Source: Lineolata rhizophorae (taxonomy: Eukaryota > Ascomycota > Dothideomycetes > Lineolatales > Lineolataceae). From it: DNA of 64,000 nucleotides. The position numbers and the translations under genes were made by a program. Below are positions 12,117-23,267 of the stretch, piece after piece (the first letter of the stretch is position 1; each line of letters opens with the position of its first letter). The stretch covers positions 374,084 to 438,083 of the forward strand of contig MU001683.1 of the NCBI GenBank assembly GCA_010093515.1. Reading direction: 5' to 3'. A model generated the notes under the pieces. That model was not told the DNA's origin. It did not search any database and saw nothing but the letters and a program-made list of their open reading frames with translations.

Positions 12117-13934
12117 ATGGCGCGGTACAGCGTGATGGGAGTGCTCTGGATGGTTCTGGGACTCCTTCTGCTGGGAAGGCTTTCCGCTAGCGCGGACGAC
12201 CCATTCAACAATCCGCCCGGAGTGGACATTTGGTGCGGGAAAGCATACCGCCCAGAGTGAGAAATACCAATTCAACCTCCGTCACCATCCAGCGCTAACA
12301 ATTATTTTTCTGTTGCCAGAGATGCCGCATTTGATCCGGGTGGGTGGCTTAACGCTCCGGAGCCGTCCCGGTTCCTGCTTCTCGACCTCCGCGTGTTCCC
12401 GCGAATGAGCGTCTACACTGCAGACGACAGTGAGGGATCGTTTATCCTAGAGGCCCGAACATCGCGTACCCGTGGGATACCGTACTGCTCCGGGAATATC
12501 CAGCGCCACGACGTGTTCTCCGTCGATCCCGTGGAACTGGCATTTGAAGTGTCGGATGCCGAGACGGGCCGCACTCTCGTCACGGGACTCGAAGCCCCGG
12601 CCCTGTCGATTTCGCATGAAGTTAGCATATCTATCGGAGACTTGATGCCGCGGTTTGCCCCTTACACTATCAATGTCAAATTGATACTCCCAGATTGCGA
12701 TCAAATATACACTACATCCACTAAGATTTTCCGCCTTCCGCGGAGAGATGACGGTGGAGGAGTTACTAAGATTGATCAATTGTATGGAGGTCTCATGGTG
12801 CAAGATTACCTGTCGAACTCGACGGAGTGGAAGCCGTTGTTCCCATTCTCATATTATGTGAGTTGGGGAGGCTGGCTCGAACAAGATTTGACGCAAGTCG
12901 ACGCGTTCAAGGCTGCCGGGTATAACATCATCCACGTCGTTCCCGGGGGAGGCTATCCTCCAGTCAACTGGACCACGTTTGAGCAGTTCTTCGACCTATG
13001 CGACGAGCTCGGGCTCTGGGTGATGTACGACCTTCGCCACACGTACCAGAACCGCACATTGCTATCCGATCAAATCTCTCGGTTCGCGAGCAGGAAGAGT
13101 CTGCTTCTCTGGTACACTGCAGATGAGCCGGACGGCCATTGCGATCCGCTCGAGGCTCCCAAGACTGCTCTTGGCCGGATCCGGGAGCTTGACCCTTGGC
13201 ATCCCGTCTCCCTGTGCCTCAACTGCGCGAATTTTCACTACGAGGAGTACTCGGCAGGCGCGGACATCATCCTGTCCGACGTGTATCCGGTCGCGGTAAA
13301 CACGTCGTACTCCGAGGTCTACGGGACCGTGTGCAACACGACGTACGGCTGCTGCGGCTGCGACAACTGCGAAGGCCGGCTCTCGGACGTATCCGACCGC
13401 CTGGACGCCTTCCGGCGGTATCAAGACTGGCTCGGCACCGCGCCTCCCAAGTCCTTCTGGGGCGTGCCCCAGGCGTTCGGCGACGAGATGTTTTGGCGCC
13501 GGAACCCGACTCCTGAGGAAGAGGTCGCCATGGTCGCGCTTAGCGTCAACCACGACGCCAAGGGCATCGTGGGCTGGATTTACCCTACCACGGACAGCAT
13601 CGCCGCGGCGACAAGAGCACTGGCAAGAGTGGTCACCTCGGAAGAGATTACCGCTTTCCTCCTGGGAAGTTCGACGCAGAGTTTGGAGGTGCATTCGCCG
13701 CCAGCCGCCGTGGACGCTGCCGCGTGGGTCCGAGAAAGCAAGATGCTGGTGAGCGTCGTCAATTCCGGTCGCGCAACTCAGGCCCGTGTGTCTATCATCT
13801 TGCCCGAAATGGTTGTTGGGATTGCAGCCAGCAAATGGGGCGATGGCTCTGGGTGGAAGGCAGCAGGAAGAGAACTCAGCAGGAACGGCCTGGGGAAGTA
13901 CGAAGTGGACATCGTGGTGCTCGACTTGGCTTAG
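12117..13934 (+). CDS. Secreted glycoside-hydrolase-like TIM-barrel protein
   Basis: Two exons, 12117-12256 and 12320-13934 (63-nt intron), give 584 aa. Residues 1-26 form a signal peptide with a Leu-rich core ending in SASA. The N-terminal 180 residues look like a beta-rich domain. The middle reads like an alternating beta/alpha barrel: GYNIIHVVPGG, then LGLWVMYDLRHTY, then LLLWYTADEPDG, then ADIILSDVYPV, then KGIVGWIYP. Glu316, in the DEP motif at the end of a predicted strand, sits where GH clan A enzymes carry their acid/base residue. A Cys-rich loop (GCCGCDNC) and N-glycosylation sequons fit an extracellular protein. The C-terminal 100 residues may be another beta domain. I cannot place it in a numbered family, and hydrolase activity is inferred from fold cues only. 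Confidence 0.8.
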
Positions 13935-15282
13935 ATGCCTACTAGGACGTCCCTTCGTCCTGTCAGGAGTCCCGACGGATGTTGGTTTCCCGCCATCCCG
14001 CGTTCCTGGGAACAGGCCAGTCGTAACCATGTCACGCTCACAATTCAATTTCCTTGCTTTTCGGCGGTCTCCAAAGCCGAGATAGAGTGCCTGCAATTGG
14101 AAAGAGCACGGCCTATATGAAAGTGGGGCTATTTAGGCAGTTCCGTGAGGACGACGAGACTCGCCGCCGCCGGAGAGCCACTTCCCTTTCCGGGTCATGT
14201 CGGTGCACTTCCGGGCGGGTGCGTGCTCTTGCCGTGCGCATGGTGGTTCCCGCTGGGGTCTTTGCCCTCTAGGGTCTCTCCAAATCGGAATATTGTCTTC
14301 ACTTGTCAGGCGTCCTTGCCTCTCGTCGGTGGCGCGTCACGCCTCTAGTGGTTTGGTTCAGGGTCGTTAGCCACCCATTCAACCAAGGGTTGCCATTTCG
14401 AGAACAGGGTTTACCGTCCCGCGGAACGGTTCCCCGCCGCTTGCGTATTGCAATTCCACAATTCTCGTTGCCCTATCGGGATGCTTCACTGCCAAACCCA
14501 GCCAACACTAGAGCATGTAGAAATCGCCAAGAATATTGCTGCAGCGCATCATCTATACGACAAGTTTGCAACAGATAACTCGAGTGGGTTGTGACCAGCT
14601 GTCTCAACCCCAACAGTTGTTGTCTTCCCGTCCTAGGTACCTACGCGGGATATTCGTGGTCATGCCCCGCGGCAGTTGAGCAGCCCGCCCCACTGCCTGT
14701 ACCTGCTATCTAGCTGTGGCAATGTACTTGCCCTAGTAGTTGAGGCTACAGCAACGCCGCGGTGCTCTCCCAACCACGGCTGTGGGTACGCAATTGGCCC
14801 CATAGGTCCCTTGTTCTGTGCGGATTGGGGAGCCGGGATCTATAGTCGCCCCTCTTCGGCATTCATTGCTTCCACATACTCTCCGACTAGCATGGACAGC
14901 ACGTCGAGCTTGCCCCGGCCTCCATGTCAAGGTTGGAGTACCACGGATTGGGAAGGGCCCAACCGAGGTTCAAGCGGTCCCGACCCAGCCCATCAGTCCT
15001 GTTGTTGTGGAAACTTCAGTTTTCCGGCCTGCGGGAGGCAGGCGCAGGGGGAGCAGCCAGGGTTGCTGGCCCAGCCATAAAAGACCCCTCCATCCGCTCG
15101 GTTTGCTTCCTCTGCCTTCACCATCACTCCGCTCTCCGTTAGAGAGTATCATTCAGCGAGACAGCAGTCTTATCCTTCGTTTGATTTTTGCATCCAGTCA
15201 GTTACTGTTCGTTTCATCTCCCCGGACTCCTCCATCCAGCCCTGCGGGCCGTTACCTTCTTCGCGCCTTTGTGGTCGCCACG
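13935..15282. other. Intergenic region with promoter of the repeat-protein gene
   Basis: No supported frame. The last 200 nt are pyrimidine-rich (CTTCACC and CTCC runs) downstream of a TATA-like box at 15077, which fits a transcription start near 15,110 and a leader of about 170 nt. Confidence 0.5.
15077..15083 (+). promoter_or_regulatory. TATA-like box
   Basis: ATAAAAG lies 200 nt upstream of the start codon at 15283, just before a strongly pyrimidine-rich leader. The position is plausible for a core promoter, but the motif is short and could occur by chance. Confidence 0.4.
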
Positions 15283-18200
15283 ATGTTGTTGAAGAACGTA
15301 GGTCTGTTTGTAAGTCGCCCCTCGGTTTTCTTCATGCTGTGGCCTCACCTTGGCCTTCATCCATAACTCTTTGCACTGAACCGGCGATTGATACCCGTTG
15401 TGGGCTTGTTACTTTTTCATTCTTCATGTGCTACAACTTCATCTCGAGTCTTCCATTGCTCTCTCTGTTTGCTGCCCTAATGACTTTCCTGTTCCTTCAC
15501 CGTGCTTCTCCCCGGCTTGACACTCTTGGATACGTCCCAATATCCCAAGTTGCCTCAGTCAGAATACACCGCTGGCCCCTGCGCAGCGCGGTTTTGTCCG
15601 GATTTTTGTTCAACTTTTTATCACGCTCCGCTCACCTTTCTATTTATCCGTCACTTTTTTTTCGATCATATCTTACCTTCACTCCGTTTCGTTCTATTAA
15701 ATCCTCAAAGCAATGTGGTTTGCCTGCCACTTTATCAACTTTCCCAGCCATGAAATCCCTGGACATTTTCAATGCTTCGAGCTTTTAGTTTTGATACTAG
15801 TTTCCTTTCGAGTCTTTCACCAGTCACTACGTATCGAAGCCTACATAGTTCTAATATTTAACAGGGCCTCTGGAGCGCTTCTTTTCTGGCCTACGCCGCA
15901 GCCGTTCCCCTCGTGCCTAGGAACGTGTCAGCCGTCACCAACACCAACGCTGCCAACGATTGCGCCAAGATCAAGAAGGAGATTGATGGCTGGTTCACTC
16001 GTGAAGAAGACGATTGCCTCAAGAAATGTTTCAGCAATAGCCTCACACACGCCGATGAGCTCTTGGGCGCGATTTACACAATGAAGCACAGCGAGCACCA
16101 TTCGAATCCTTGCATTCTAGCGTGCATTCCGGACAAGGAGCTCAAGATCAAGATCAAGATCAAGATCAAGAACAAGCGTGGTGGCCATCGCGATGGACAA
16201 TACGACCATCCTGGCAAGGATAACAAACACGACTTCAACCACATGGAGCAGGCCTGTCTCTCCAAGTGCTTAGGCACTGGGGAGTGTGCTCGATTCGAGG
16301 CCGAGCTCCTCCGGAACAAGGCGGCTGATCTCCAGATGTGCTTCAATGAGTGCATTCCGGACGCGAAGGTCGACCTCAAGATCAAGATCAAAATCGAGGA
16401 CGACGAGGAGCGCTCTGCCAAGGCCCCGGATCGGGACGAAGAGCTGCACATGCCTGGCCACCCGCCCATGGGTCACAAACCCTTCTTTGGGCCCAAGAAA
16501 GGTAGGCCTGACTTTGGACTCGGGGAGGGCAAACCCCACTTTGGATCCGAAGAAAGCAAGCCTCACTTTGGACCCGAAAAGGGGAAGCCATACTTTGCGC
16601 CGGAAGAGGGCGAAAAGCACTTCATCATCGAACCTGTCGAGGATTCGAGAGAGTCATCTCACGATTTTTCCGGCGCTCCGTCTAAGCCCTCTTCTGGTTC
16701 TAAGGCCGGCGGGATCCCGGAGTTCTTCGAGCCTGAGTCTGATGACAAGGATGACGACTCCGACTACAAGGTTTATCACGTCGTTCTCGCAGGCAACTGC
16801 ACGGTCTCAGCGAAAGAGGAAGACGTTGTGAGCTGCCCATTCAAGGACCACGGACCGGCTAAGGTAGTCCCGAGGTCGATCGCATCCGCCGAGGACGGTT
16901 CTGGGCCAGACGCGATTGGCAAAGATGCTGAAACCACTTTCGCCCTTCTGGAGGCCCAGGATGGGCCATTCAAGCTCAAAAGCAAAGGCAAGTTCAAGTG
17001 GAACAAGCGCGAAGAAGACGAGCAATCCGCGGAGGCCGACGGGAGCGTGACCGACGCAAGCACCAGCCGGTTGCAGACGCGGCGTGACCGTGACAGGGAG
17101 CTCGACTATAAGCACTACGAGAAGAACAGGATCGAGCTCGATGATCGCCGCCGTCACAAGGCGCGTGGCGTGGAATCTGCGAACGAGGCCGGAAGACGCG
17201 ATCGCGACAGAGAGCTCGACTACAAGCATTCCGAAAAGAACAGGATCGAGCTCGATGATCGCCGCCGTCACAAGGTGCGCGACGTAGAAGCGGCGGACGA
17301 GGCCGCCACTGCTGGAAGACGCGACGACGACAGGGAGCTCGACTACAAGCACTACGAGAAGAATAGGATCGAGCTTGACGATCGCCGTCGTCTCAAGGCG
17401 CGTGGCGTAGAATCTGTGGACGACGGGGCCAATGTCAAAGCGACGAACAAGGAGCACGGCTTTCCTGGGGAGCACGACCTTTCCGGGGAGCACGACCTTT
17501 CCGGAGGACACGGCTTTTCCGGGGAGCACGGCTTTCCCGGAGGACACGGCTTTCCCGGAGGACACGGCTTTCCCGGGAGCCTCGGCTGGCACGAAGAGAA
17601 GAAGCCAAGTCTGCTGGAATTGCTCCAGAACGCGCCTGATTTTGACTTCAGGGACAGGCACCGCACTCGATTCGAGGCCGAGCTCCCGGACGAAATCCCC
17701 GACAACCGCGACCGCGACCGCCATGACGGCCGCCATGGGCCCAACTTCGACCACCCCCCACCTTGGGTGAAGGATATGATGCTCAAGTACCCTCCCAATG
17801 GTCAGTACGACGGCGGCCGTGGACCCAAGGTCGGCGGAGAACACCAAGCACCTTGGTCAAATGGCGGCGAGCATGGACCCAAGCGCGGCGACGAACATCA
17901 AGCGCCTTGGGCAAAGGGTGGCGAGCATGGACCCAAGTTCAACGGGGAAGATCAAGCGCCTCGGGCAAAGGACCTGTGGGTCGAGACTCCTACCAAACAC
18001 GGCCATCCGAAGAGGGAAGTTGAAACCCACGATGGCAATCAGGGAGACCAATGCGCGGAGGACGATCGCGATGGAGAGTGGGGTTTTGGGCATGACAAAT
18101 GGGGCAACTGTGCCGGTCATAGCGGAATATACGCCGGGCCGTCCAAGGAACCCGTCAATAAGGATAAGGCGGATGTCGCGCCCTTCAGCCTCAAGGACAA

Positions 18201-18855
18201 GAACAAGACCAAATTCGAAGGCCAAATTCCGCACCCCCCTCAGGAACATCAGGATGACCACGTTGGGCAATTTCCTGATCACTTTCGTTGGCACCATCCC
18301 GAGCCCTGCATTGAGAACTGCTATGTCCATCAGCCAGAAGCCTCGTTTGCCCATGCAAAGAGGTCTGAGGCCAGTGCAGATACCAAAAATGGGGGGCCAA
18401 GCATCCCAGGAGGGTTTGGACACGGACATGACGGCAACGGGCTTCTCGACTTGTTGAAGTACAGCGACGAATGGAGTCTTAGGGACTCGCACAAAACCAA
18501 TTTTGACGTTGACGTCCCGGATGGCAACCGCGGTCGTGGTCGCGGTCGCGGTCGCGGTCGCGATCGCGGCCGTGATCATGATGACGATGACGAGAGGCGT
18601 CGTGAGCCGGAGTGGCTTGAGGGCGGCAAGCCGGGATTCGGCAAGCCGGGATTCGGCAACAAGGGCTTTGGCAATGGCAACAAGCACGGCGTACCCAAGT
18701 GGTTCCGCCATAGCTATGGCTTCTCCGATGGCTCGAGCGAGGCCGACAAGGATGCCCATAACTGGATCGAGGACGAGAACGGCCGTCACGACCTCCTACA
18801 GTCCAAACCTTGGCAGCACTTCGACGGGAATGCGCATGGCAATATGCACGCCTAA
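15283..18855 (+). CDS. Secreted repetitive hydrophilic protein with CX3C pairs and Lys-Ile tracts
   Basis: Exon 1 (15283-15309) codes nine residues. A long 555-nt intron leads to exon 2 (15865-18855), giving 1005 aa. The join builds a signal peptide (about residues 1-22, ending AYAAA) that neither exon has alone. Module 1 has Cys at 42, 60, 64, 92 and 96; module 2 has Cys at 140, 144, 150, 168 and 172. Both contain two CX3C pairs, and both end in CIPD followed by alternating Lys-Ile. Then come three DRELDYKH units, seven hexads of GHGFPG type, EHQAPW units and an Arg-Gly run. A degenerate motif of DxxxTxF type recurs (RDRHRTRFEAELPD, KDKNKTKFEGQ, RDSHKTNFDVDVPD). Lys-Arg sites (NKRE, PKRE, AKRS) could be Kex2 targets. 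I recognise no family. A cell-wall, matrix or precursor role would be inference. The long intron might hide a further small exon. Confidence 0.75.
16144..16170 (+). repeat. AAGATC hexamer repeat coding Lys-Ile
   Basis: AAGATC is repeated four times plus a final AAG, in frame as alternating Lys-Ile. A second, shorter copy occurs at about 16,378-16,395 after the second Cys module. Alternating charged/hydrophobic residues would form an amphipathic beta strand. Confidence 0.9.
17083..17430 (+). repeat. Three 111-123-nt tandem coding repeats
   Basis: Units start at 17083, 17197 and 17320. Each encodes about 38 residues with RDRELDYKH, then EKNRIELDDRRR, then an acidic linker. The cores are nearly identical and the linkers vary in length, which suggests recent tandem duplication within the secreted repeat protein. 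Confidence 0.85.
17452..17577 (+). repeat. Seven 18-nt coding repeats (Gly-His hexads)
   Basis: Seven six-residue units vary around (E/G)HGFPG, two of them as EHDLSG. High identity at the DNA level points to slippage or unequal exchange. Confidence 0.85.
17820..17971 (+). repeat. EHQAPW-type coding repeats
   Basis: Three imperfect units of about 54 nt encode GGEHGPK followed by EHQAPW or DQAPR. They form the fourth repeat class in the same secreted protein. Confidence 0.75.
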
Positions 18856-20018
18856 GGTAAATTCAACTCTGTCGCCCGATCCGTGAGAGATTCATAATGA
18901 GACTAACAGTCCAAAGGGCTCAAATGCGTTCAGAATACCCTTTTTTTGCAAGCAGCATTACAGGGGTGTATCTTGTGTCTCTTGCGACGGATGAGCTCCC
19001 AATCGTCTTATCCGGCAACTCTCGTTCAATTCGCACGGCAGGCGTCTATTGTTTCTAAAGACTTGCGAAAAGAGGTCCCCATTGGCTTTTTTTCTGTTGG
19101 CACTAACGAGCCCAGTCATCTAGTAAAGACTGGAGGAGTCATGACGAGGAGATGGGATGATTCAGACTGACTGGGTGATGGACTGCACGGCTCTTTTACT
19201 TTTAATCCTACTAATTTTTCTTTCCTACTCACGTTCTTTCTGTACACACTCACCTTCTTACCTCTTGCCTTTTCAATGTACGCTACACTTAATTATTGAA
19301 AAAGTTTGTCCTTTGCTCAGTCCTATTCTTAGCTCATCGTGTTGTTACTTTCGTGTGTTGCGGGAGAATATCTCTCACGAGTGAGGAGTTGTCCCCCATT
19401 AAGTTTCGCAGATTCTGAACTCTAGAGAAGTCGATCGTGGCCCTTCCAGGGAAGGGAAACTGAAATTCCAATTGCTTCACAGGTGTAGGACTTGGCAGCT
19501 ACCTGCAGTCATAGACTTGGGTAGTAGTATGGAACGTCCTATTAAGTGTGCCGGAAATGACACGTAGTGAATTTTCTTTTTGTTGAGCGGAGGGCAGAAC
19601 CGTGAGAATGGAGATTGGTGAAAATGCCCTTAGCTATTTATGGGAGATTTAGAGATGGAACGAGAAGTAGCGGTCTATGGGGAATGCAATAGGATCGATG
19701 ACGTTGTAGAGACCATTGATTTCCTCCTCTCGATTGATCCTCCTCTCGTCTCGCAGATACAAAGAAATTCATAATTCTGGTTTCCTCCTGCCATCGTGCC
19801 CTCGCGCTCGCCTGCTTAGCAAATTTCTCGAAGCAGTTCACAATACCCACCCATCCCATCTAGCAGAAAGATCCTTCTCTCCACTCAACGCAGGCCCACA
19901 TGTTGATACAAACAGCGCACAAGGTCGCTGGCCTATTCCCTACCCTTCCGCGAAATCAATCCAACAACGAGACCTCCACAGGAAAAAAAAAGAAAGAGGT
20001 AAAATCACCACCCCTAAT
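18856..20018. other. Intergenic between convergent genes
   Basis: This holds the 3' untranslated ends of the repeat-protein gene (+) and of the Atg33-like gene (-). I find no supported gene. Confidence 0.5.
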
Positions 20019-20602
20019 TCAACACCCCCTCAACCTCCTGGACCCGAACCGATCCCCCCAAAGCCCCACGATGCCCATCATCAAGCCGATTCCCAAAACA
20101 CCCGTACGCACGCCTTCGACGACGCGCAGCCGCTCGACCGCTTCGCGCACCTCCTCGCCGTTGACCTCGTCCTCGCGCGCGGCGCCCATGTCCCTAATGT
20201 CGTCGTCCTCGTGGGCGTGGCGGAGGGCGAGCTCGACGCCGCCCGCGCAGCCGGCGGCCGCCACGAGCGCCGTCCACAGCAGGTACGGGTGGCGGGCGCG
20301 CGAGGGCGACAGCGCGAAGGCGAGGGCGAGCGAGGCCGACGCCACGCGTCCGAAGAGCCGGTAGTGCGCGGTGGAGCGGGCGCGCAGGGTCGAGAGGGTG
20401 CGGGCGCAGAGGGGCGCCGTGGGGAGGGTCAGCAGGGACGGGAGCGTTATGGTCGTGAGGGAGTAGGATATGCCCTGTGCGCAAAAGAGACGGGGGAAGG
20501 ACGGTATCGTTAGCGCCGTGCGGTCCGTAGGAAGACGATGGGTTGACGTACCGTGAGCAGGCCCAGGCTGAAGGTGCCGACGAACTTGAAGAGCGAGATC
20601 AT
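20019..20602 (-). CDS. Atg33-like multi-spanning membrane protein
   Basis: Two exons on the minus strand, 20602-20552 and 20474-20019 (77-nt intron), give 168 aa. Four hydrophobic segments are visible: FKFVGTFSLGLL, then ISYSLTTITLPSLL, then a third starting near RHPYLLWTALVAAAG, then TGVLGIGLMMGIVGLW close to the C-terminus. The ordering, the RHPYLL motif before the third helix, the charged acidic loop and the final GLWG.. helix resemble yeast Atg33, a mitochondrial outer-membrane protein needed for mitophagy in stationary phase. Yeast Atg33 is 197 aa. The short first exon carries the start and first helix, so the longer internal-Met frames are truncated models. The match is by pattern only and the mitophagy role is inference. 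Confidence 0.75.
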
Positions 20603-22204
20603 GGTGGCCGGTCCGAGTTCACGGGCTGCACGCCTGCCCGCGGCTGTGAATGTGTGGATGCGTGATTTTGTCTGCTTTCGATCTCGGCGGAGATGGTCGT
20701 GGATGGTTGGGCAGGTTGAGGTGCGGATGCGTGTGGGGTGAGAGCACGAGCTGCAGGGTTCGGAGGCGCGGGCGCGACGGCCGGAAGCTCCTCAGAGCTT
20801 GACTCCGCCATTGGGTGGCGCTGACCAACGAACGACGACACTGCTGGTACCACAAGCCGAAACGTTGCCAAAAAGCAAATACATGATAAACCTGACCTCG
20901 CTGGGCACGTATCAGGCTAGCAATTACTCCCGCGGACGGTCGCAATTCATCGATTGAGCGATGAAAGCCACTGTGCCTCACGTAGTGCTACGAAGCAAAC
21001 GACCGTCTTGGCGCTACTGAGCCAGGATTTGTTCGACAACGTATACTCGGTACCAATGACCATATAGCGATTTATCATATTCGCACTTACGTAAAAAAGC
21101 TCCTGGTGTCTGTGGACCAATTCTGACCCTTTTATCTCTCAACACCTAACAAGATCCAGCCCCCTCGAATATAAGAATAGTACTTGGACGACGTATCGTG
21201 CTCTGCCTCCTATTATTGCACGTCAGCTGTGAGCGTAGTAGCCTAAATAGACAATTGTAGATTTCCTCAGCTAAGCCAAAATAGAATAAATATAAACACT
21301 CGATTTTAGTTATAACACTCATTATATCTAGCCCCAATCTCGTAGTTCTCGGCGTTCTGGCGATATAATGTTATACAGATAAGCTCAACAGCCGACGACA
21401 CAGAGCAGCGCCAATGCCGCCTTGGTTGAATCTGGTGATGGACACGTTCTTTTTGGGTCATGTCGATTGACAAGGTTCTTGATGACGCTGCGATGCCCTT
21501 TCTGCCCAAGAAATGAAACGATTATGGTTTAGTGAGATAATGGCTATTGGAACTCTGCACTTCGTGCCAACAGAAGCTTTCCCGATGCCGCTGTTTGGAC
21601 GGCCGCTTGTCAAACTTTCGAATGCATATGCAATCTGAATCCCGAAGGCCGAACGACTAAGCCAACGTGAGAGGCCGAATGCTCGGGCCTTTGGGAAAAA
21701 CTTCCATCGGAAAGGCTATCGGCCGTAACGCCTAGAAGTCTACATATTATATGGTGTGCGAGTAGCAGGGTCTTACGCTGGGAAGTGTTAGGCTGGGATA
21801 AGTAGGGGAGGGATTGTGGGGGGAAAGGTGCGGGAGGGCTAGTATTTCGAATGGGCTTTTACGGCGGGCTCCGTCCTTGACCCCTGCACAATCGTTACTA
21901 AAATCGCCCGTCACCATTCTCTAGACTCTGCAAACCAACTAGTCGGGGAGTCGTGGTTCCTATGTCCGAACTCCTGCACTCTATTGATTTATAATGGTCA
22001 GTATAGCAGCTTAGAGGAAAGTTGCGAAGACGGACTATTTCAAATCCGTTGTATTTGTAGCATGAGGTGGAATGGTTGAAGTGGTCGCGCAAGGAAGTAT
22101 AAATGCTCAGCTTGTCTCCGCACCCCAGTCCAGCACATCTGAACGCAACATCGCAACATTTTTCCAGGATTCCCCCAGAAACCAACATCTTCCTTACTTT
22201 CACA
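20603..22204. other. Intergenic between divergent genes
   Basis: Promoter space for the Atg33-like gene (-) and the NmrA-type gene (+). The stretch 21,100-21,400 is AT-richer than the flanks. I see no supported gene. Confidence 0.5.
22098..22103 (+). promoter_or_regulatory. TATA box of the NmrA-type gene
   Basis: TATAAA lies 107 nt upstream of the start codon at 22205, followed by a C/A-rich leader. Sequence and spacing are typical of a fungal core promoter. Confidence 0.55.
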
Positions 22205-23125
22205 ATGCTTGTCCTAGTAGCCGGCGCAACCGGTAACGTCGGCCAACACTTGCTGACCAGTCTGCTATCCCGAGGACACGAGGTGCGGGCACTGGGTCGA
22301 AACCCCGAAAAGCTTCCGGCCGACCTGCGAGTTCGACTCGAGCAATTCGTTAGATCCGATGCCTATTGGGACGTACCGGCGCTAGAACGCGCCTGTGCCG
22401 GGGTCGACGCCGTGATCTGCGCGTACATGGGCATTCCGGAACTGATTATCGAAGGGCAACTGCTGCTGCTCCGCGCCGCCGAACGCGCCGGCGTGCGGCG
22501 GTTCGTGGCAGCGAGCTGGAACTACGATTGGAGGAATATGTCACTAGGAATGCATGACAGCTACGATCCAATGATCAGCTTCCGCAACCACGTGGAGTTG
22601 TCCTCGACGATGCGCCCCCTGTACATCTTTACAGGAATCTTGGCCGAAGTGCTGTTTGCGAAGCCTGGCCACGGCGATTACTCGCCCAAGAACCACGGCG
22701 TCTGGGACCCGGAGGCCAAGGTCATGGAGATCTGGGGCGATCCGAGTTTCAAGTGGCATTGGACGTGCGAGTCCGACCTGGCCGAGTTCACTGCAGAGAT
22801 TGTCCAGCGTGACGATGCTGTCAATGGGGGCTTTTGGAGCGTCTGCTCGGGTTTGAACAGTTTAGAGGAAATCGCTCAGATCTACGGCGAAGTCAAAGGG
22901 TGCGATGTGACTGTGAAGAAGATGGGCTCAATTGACGAGCTCCGACGACGAGCTTATGAAGCTCGTGAGCAGGGGCAGCGCAACAACATGTGGGAGTACA
23001 TCGGCTACTTTTACACTTTGTATACTGCCGATGGTACTTGGACGCTGGGTGAGCTCGACAATGAAAGATTAGGCATGAAGGGGACGTCGTTGCATGATTT
23101 CCTTGCAAGTCAGCCCGACATTTAA
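22205..23125 (+). CDS. NmrA/isoflavone-reductase-type NAD(P)-binding protein
   Basis: A single exon codes 306 aa. The protein opens with a Rossmann beta strand and the dinucleotide loop GATGNVGQHL (residues 7-16), then RGHEVRALGRNPEKL. The body matches atypical short-chain dehydrogenases of the NmrA/isoflavone reductase group, where the active-site Tyr/Lys pair is often lost: VDAVICAYMG and RFVAASWNYDWRN are seen in place of a YxxxK. The start was taken at 22205 because the Met abuts the first strand; the longer upstream frame would put the loop too far in. Substrate is unknown. Such proteins act in secondary metabolism or as redox sensors. It has its own TATA box and no co-directed pathway partners. 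Confidence 0.85.
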   Translation: MLVLVAGATGNVGQHLLTSLLSRGHEVRALGRNPEKLPADLRVRLEQFVRSDAYWDVPALERACAGVDAVICAYMGIPELIIEGQLLLLRAAERAGVRRFVAASWNYDWRNMSLGMHDSYDPMISFRNHVELSSTMRPLYIFTGILAEVLFAKPGHGDYSPKNHGVWDPEAKVMEIWGDPSFKWHWTCESDLAEFTAEIVQRDDAVNGGFWSVCSGLNSLEEIAQIYGEVKGCDVTVKKMGSIDELRRRAYEAREQGQRNNMWEYIGYFYTLYTADGTWTLGELDNERLGMKGTSLHDFLASQPDI

Positions 23126-23267
23126 ATGAGAAACAGAATTCTTTTTTTCCAGATTCGGACTCAACCTTGTCCACAACAGGTTGCTTCAGTCTCCAGTCTG
23201 TCTCCAGCCACTCGGTTGAGCCACCAGTTGAAAAGCGGCAGATCGGGTGGATGGCGACAAAGGACCG

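Noticed and set aside
13062-14096. 344-codon frame on the minus strand
   Set aside because: It is antisense to the GH-like gene, with no domain cue; the + strand gene has a signal peptide, intron and barrel motifs.
16135-18600. CRISPR-like regular repeats
   Set aside because: The repeats are in-frame coding repeats of a eukaryotic gene without unique spacers.
15283-18855. Ribosomally made cyclic-peptide (dikaritin-type) precursor
   Set aside because: Kex2 sites are few, no short core peptide is repeated between them, and no tailoring genes (UstY-type or tyrosinase) flank the gene.
20960-21330. Weak look of a copia-type RNase H fragment and an LTR-like AT-rich stretch on the minus strand
   Set aside because: The order of the two parts is wrong for an element end, the similarity is only about 15 residues, and no paired terminal repeats are seen. 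I do not call an element.
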